The position numbers and the translations under genes were made by a program. From Streptomyces sp. AC555_RSS877 (GTDB lineage Bacteria > Actinomycetota > Actinomycetes > Streptomycetales > Streptomycetaceae), in contig NZ_JAGMUK010000053.1 in NCBI RefSeq assembly GCF_019049245.1, positions 117,303-178,764 on the forward strand: a stretch of 61,462 nucleotides of DNA, read 5' to 3'. Below the pieces are notes generated by a model, which was not told the DNA's origin, did not search any database, and was given only the letters and a program-made list of their open reading frames with translations. Of the stretch, positions 59,212 through 61,462 are shown piece by piece (position 1 is the first letter of the stretch; the number at the start of each line of letters is the position of its first letter).

Positions 59212-59241
59212 GTATTGCCGGTAGGTGTTCGACAATGCCGA
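59212..59241 (-). promoter_or_regulatory. glpF promoter with GylR operator-like site
   Basis: On the - strand a TAGAGT -10 (59217-59212) lies just downstream of the site at 59225-59241. Read on +, the site is GTGTTCGACAATGCCGA, nearly identical to the inverted gylR-side sequence at 60285-60301. It would cover the -35 region of the glycerol operon promoter. GylR is known to act as a glycerol-dependent repressor; the assignment of this exact site is inference. Confidence 0.65.
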
Positions 59242-59410
59242 CCGATGGACGGGAGTCTTGCTCCGGGGTTACGCGCACGTCAAGAGCTCTGTTGTCGAAA
59301 ACGCGATCGTTATTGATCGACGTGAACTTCGATCTTGAGTTCGATACGGACGGCTGCGGAATGGGCACGGTATGTGTCGATCTGACGGTTTACCCCGTTG
59401 TGTCAGGTAA
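59242..59410. other. glpF-gylR intergenic DNA
   Basis: About 170 bases of lower GC than the surroundings (59290-59400), including AACGCGATCGTTATTGATCG. No gene, hairpin or RNA motif is supported. It forms the upstream region of the glpF promoter. Confidence 0.4.
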
Positions 59411-59455
59411 CGACTGAGGGCCGGTACGTCGACTCGACGTACCGGCCCTCAGTCG
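59411..59455 (-). terminator. Terminator of gylR
   Basis: 19-bp perfect arms (59411-59429, 59437-59455) with a 7-base loop, ending 9 bases before the gylR stop codon. It should separate gylR from the glp operon. Confidence 0.85.
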
Positions 59456-59463
59456 TACGGTGC

Positions 59464-60228
59464 TCAGAACCGCCCGGCGCCCAGGTCCCGCGACACCGCG
59501 CGGGCGCAGTCCCGCACCGCGGCGATCAGCTCGGGGCGCAGTTCCCCGTCCCGGCACAGCCGCTCCACGGCCCCGGTGATGCCGACGGCGCCCACCGGCA
59601 TGCGCCGCCGGTCGTGGATGGGCGCGGCGATGGACGCGACGCCCTCCCAGGTCTCCTCGACGTCGGCCGCGTACCCACGCGCGCGCGTGATGTCCAGGAT
59701 CTGTTCGAACTCGTCGAGCTCGCAGACGGTCCGGTCGGTGAACGCCTTGCGGTCGCTCTCCAGCGCCTCGCTGTGCGCGACCGGGTCGTAGGCGGACAGG
59801 ACCTTGCCCAGTGCCGTGCAGTGCAGGGGCTGCATGGCCCCGATCTCCAGCACCTGCCGGCTGTCGTCCGGCCGGAAGACGTGGTGCACGATCAGCACGC
59901 CCTGCTGGTGCAGCACGCCCAGGTGGGTGCTCTCCCCGCTGGAGCGGGCCAGGTCGTCCGTCCACACCAGGGCGCGCGCTCGCAGTTCGTGCACGTCCAG
60001 ATAGGTCGTGCCCAGGCGCAGCAGCTCGGCGCCCAGCTGGTAGCGGCCCGAGGCGTCGTCCTGCTCCACGAAGCCCTCCTGCTGGAGGGTGCGCAGGATG
60101 CCGTGCGCGGTGCCTTTGGCGAGGCCCAGCGACGAGGCGATGTCAGAGAGGCCGAGCCGCCGCTCGCCGCCCGCGAGGAGCCGCAGCATCGCGGCCGCCC
60201 GTTCGAGCGACTGGATGTTCCGTGCCAT
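59464..60228 (-). CDS. gylR: IclR family regulator of glycerol catabolism (GylR)
   Basis: A 254-residue IclR-type repressor starting MARNIQSLERAAAMLRLL. The winged helix is LGLSDIASSLGLAKGTAHGILRTLQQEGFVEQD. The C-terminal effector domain includes LHCTALGKVLSAYDP. Length and position upstream of glpFKD match S. coelicolor GylR, which represses the gyl operon and itself until glycerol-3-phosphate is present. The gene has its own terminator. Confidence 0.95.
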   Translation of the reverse strand: MARNIQSLERAAAMLRLLAGGERRLGLSDIASSLGLAKGTAHGILRTLQQEGFVEQDDASGRYQLGAELLRLGTTYLDVHELRARALVWTDDLARSSGESTHLGVLHQQGVLIVHHVFRPDDSRQVLEIGAMQPLHCTALGKVLSAYDPVAHSEALESDRKAFTDRTVCELDEFEQILDITRARGYAADVEETWEGVASIAAPIHDRRRMPVGAVGITGAVERLCRDGELRPELIAAVRDCARAVSRDLGAGRF

Positions 60229-60282
60229 CGCCGTACTGCCTCCGTCCCCTTCGACCGCCGTTCCGCGACGCTCGCTGCCGCC

Positions 60283-60301
60283 GTTCGGCAATGTCGAACA
60301 C
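60283..60301. promoter_or_regulatory. GylR operator-like site upstream of gylR
   Basis: GTTCGGCA-A-TGTCGAAC is an inverted repeat with one mismatch. Its complement matches the glpF-side site at 59225-59241 in 16 of 17 positions. It lies 55 bases upstream of the gylR ATG. Confidence 0.6.
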
Positions 60302-60405
60302 TACCGGTCCATGCCGACCTCCCGCTAACGGTCGGTCCGAATCTGTTGCGTCACTCGTATCCCGTGCGTGACCCTGCCGCCATCCTCGTCCGTCCCCTGG
60401 ACGCC

Positions 60406-60436
60406 CTGACCAGCCGACCCCGGGCCCGGTTACCCT
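60406..60436 (+). promoter_or_regulatory. Candidate metH promoter
   Basis: CTGACC (60406-60411) and TACCCT (60431-60436) are separated by 19 bases, a plausible vegetative promoter. It would give a leader of about 70 bases before metH. I see no cobalamin or SAM riboswitch in that leader. Confidence 0.4.
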
Positions 60437-60511
60437 GGCGACGTGCGTTCCCGGGAGAGTTGCACGGGTGACGCAAAGCCGACAGCCGTCGCACCTCGAG
60501 GGAGCCCTTTC

Positions 60512-61462
60512 ATGGCCTCTGTGCCGCCGACCCCTTCCGCCGACAGCCGGACTCGTGTGTCCGCGCTCCGAGACGCGCTCGCCTCCCGCGTGGTGGTGGC
60601 CGACGGAGCGATGGGCACCATGCTCCAGGCCCAGGACCCCACGCTGGAGGACTTCGAGAACCTCGAAGGCTGCAACGAGATCCTGAACGTGACCCGCCCG
60701 GACATCGTCCGCTCCGTGCACGAGGCGTACTTCGCCGTGGGCGTCGACTGCGTCGAGACGAACACCTTCGGCGCCAACCACACGGCCATGGTCGAGTACG
60801 ACATCCCCGACCGCGTGTACGAGCTGTCCGAGGCGGGCGCCCGCATCGCCCGCGAGACCGCCGACGAGTACGCCGCGCGCGACGGCCGCACGCGCTGGGT
60901 CCTGGGCTCGGTGGGCCCGGGCACCAAGCTCCCCACCCTGGGCCACATCGCGTACCCGACGATCCGCGACGGCTACCAGACCAACGCCGAGGGCCTGCTG
61001 GCCGGCGGCGCCGACGCCCTGATCGTCGAGACGACCCAGGACCTGCTCCAGACCAAGGCCTCCGTGGTCGGCGCCCGGCGGGCGATGGAGGCGACCGGCG
61101 TCGAGGTTCCCCTGGTGGTCTCGATGGCCTTCGAGACGACCGGCGTGATGCTGCTGGGTTCGGAGATCGGCGCGGCGCTGACCGCGCTGGAGCCGCTGGG
61201 CATCGACATGATCGGCCTCAACTGCTCGACCGGCCCGGCCGAGATGAGCGAGCACCTGCGCTATCTGACCCGCCACTCCCGCATCCCGCTGCTGTGCATG
61301 CCGAACGCCGGCCTGCCGATCCTGACCAAGGACGGCGCCCACTTCCCCCTGGACCCGGAGGGGTTGGCGGACGCGCAGGAGACGTTCGTGCGTGACTACG
61401 GCCTGTCCTTGGTCGGTGGTTGTTGCGGGACGACGCCGGAGCATTTGCGGCAGGTGGTGGAG
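60512..61462 (+). CDS. metH: Methionine synthase MetH (cobalamin-dependent), N-terminal part
   Basis: The first 317 codons of a protein usually about 1200 residues long; the gene runs off the window. This part is the homocysteine-binding domain: VVVADGAMGTMLQ, EGCNEILNVTRPDIV, the zinc cysteine region LIGLNCSTGP and GGCCGTTPEHLR. MetH transfers a methyl group from methyltetrahydrofolate to homocysteine via methylcobalamin. The ATG follows GAGGGAG. It is divergent from gylR. Confidence 0.95.
   Translation, partial: MASVPPTPSADSRTRVSALRDALASRVVVADGAMGTMLQAQDPTLEDFENLEGCNEILNVTRPDIVRSVHEAYFAVGVDCVETNTFGANHTAMVEYDIPDRVYELSEAGARIARETADEYAARDGRTRWVLGSVGPGTKLPTLGHIAYPTIRDGYQTNAEGLLAGGADALIVETTQDLLQTKASVVGARRAMEATGVEVPLVVSMAFETTGVMLLGSEIGAALTALEPLGIDMIGLNCSTGPAEMSEHLRYLTRHSRIPLLCMPNAGLPILTKDGAHFPLDPEGLADAQETFVRDYGLSLVGGCCGTTPEHLRQVVE

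Noticed and set aside
58287..59417. 376-codon frame on + opposite glpF
   Set aside because: glpF has both NPA boxes and membrane helices; the opposite frame is Asp/Arg-rich with no motif.
60440..60500. GGGTGACGCAAAGCC before metH, resembling part of a GEMM (cyclic di-GMP) riboswitch
   Set aside because: Only the GACGCAAAGCC-like core is present; the second helix, receptor and terminator parts are missing, and metH is not a usual target.
1..61462. CRISPR array
   Set aside because: No regularly spaced repeats of CRISPR size and no cas-like genes were seen; the only tandem repeats are those in chpC, after mshC and before the ABC permease.

Overview
The window is high-GC actinobacterial chromosome, almost certainly Streptomyces. 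It encodes two chaplins (chpH, chpC), a mycothiol ligase (mshC), the gylR-glpFKD glycerol locus and the start of metH. GC-rich third codon positions, GTG starts and several apparently leaderless genes fit the same assignment. From memory, much of the order resembles the SCO1657 to SCO1700 stretch of S. coelicolor read backwards; I could not check that by alignment.

Layout, left to right. 1-7150: a beta-keto acid cleavage enzyme, a zinc-ribbon hypothetical, a secreted penicillin acylase, an alpha/beta hydrolase and a Tat-exported NamZ-type muramidase. 7284-13015: a fatty acid or branched acyl-CoA regulon (SDR, acyl-CoA synthetase and TetR on +; acyl-CoA dehydrogenase and APH-type kinase on -). 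Its two promoter regions share one operator-like sequence. 13067-16400: a His-rich repeat protein, two DUF202 membrane proteins, a gene stump behind a DNA-damage-type promoter, a Nudix hydrolase and a DMT transporter. 16409-20390: a hypothetical, an APC permease and a molybdopterin oxidoreductase with its cytochrome b. 20463-25094: an idonate/gluconate cluster (dehydrogenases, GntP, gluconokinase, divergent GntR).

25119-31172: a Pls-type single-module synthetase whose adenylation pocket reads like a lysine code, followed by an M1 zinc peptidase gene. That pairing resembles the epsilon-poly-L-lysine synthetase/hydrolase genes of known producers. A tRNA-Leu lies upstream. 31386-35204: an M20 peptidase, chpH, chpC and two conserved hypotheticals. 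35300-44101: a RecD-like protein with no recognisable Walker A and a DNA-damage-type promoter, an aldo/keto reductase, an LLM oxidoreductase, a ferritin-like protein, CorA, and a phosphatase-DUF3090-kinase-like trio. 44102-47991: a mobile element copy, mshC, a secreted beta-propeller and a PAC2 protein.

48134-54960: a FadR-type regulator with a perfect palindromic operator, then a methylthioribose/methionine salvage locus with three apparent lesions. mtnA is frameshifted, mtnC and a sugar-ABC ATPase are fused head to head by a deletion, and short repeats mark the expected site of a missing permease. 55060-61462: glpD-glpK-glpF, gylR and the first 317 codons of metH, with a shared GylR-operator-like site before glpF and gylR.

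Two 219-bp copies of a non-coding MITE-like element (10416-10634, 44102-44320) sit at CTAG sequences that contain the stop codons of the upstream genes.
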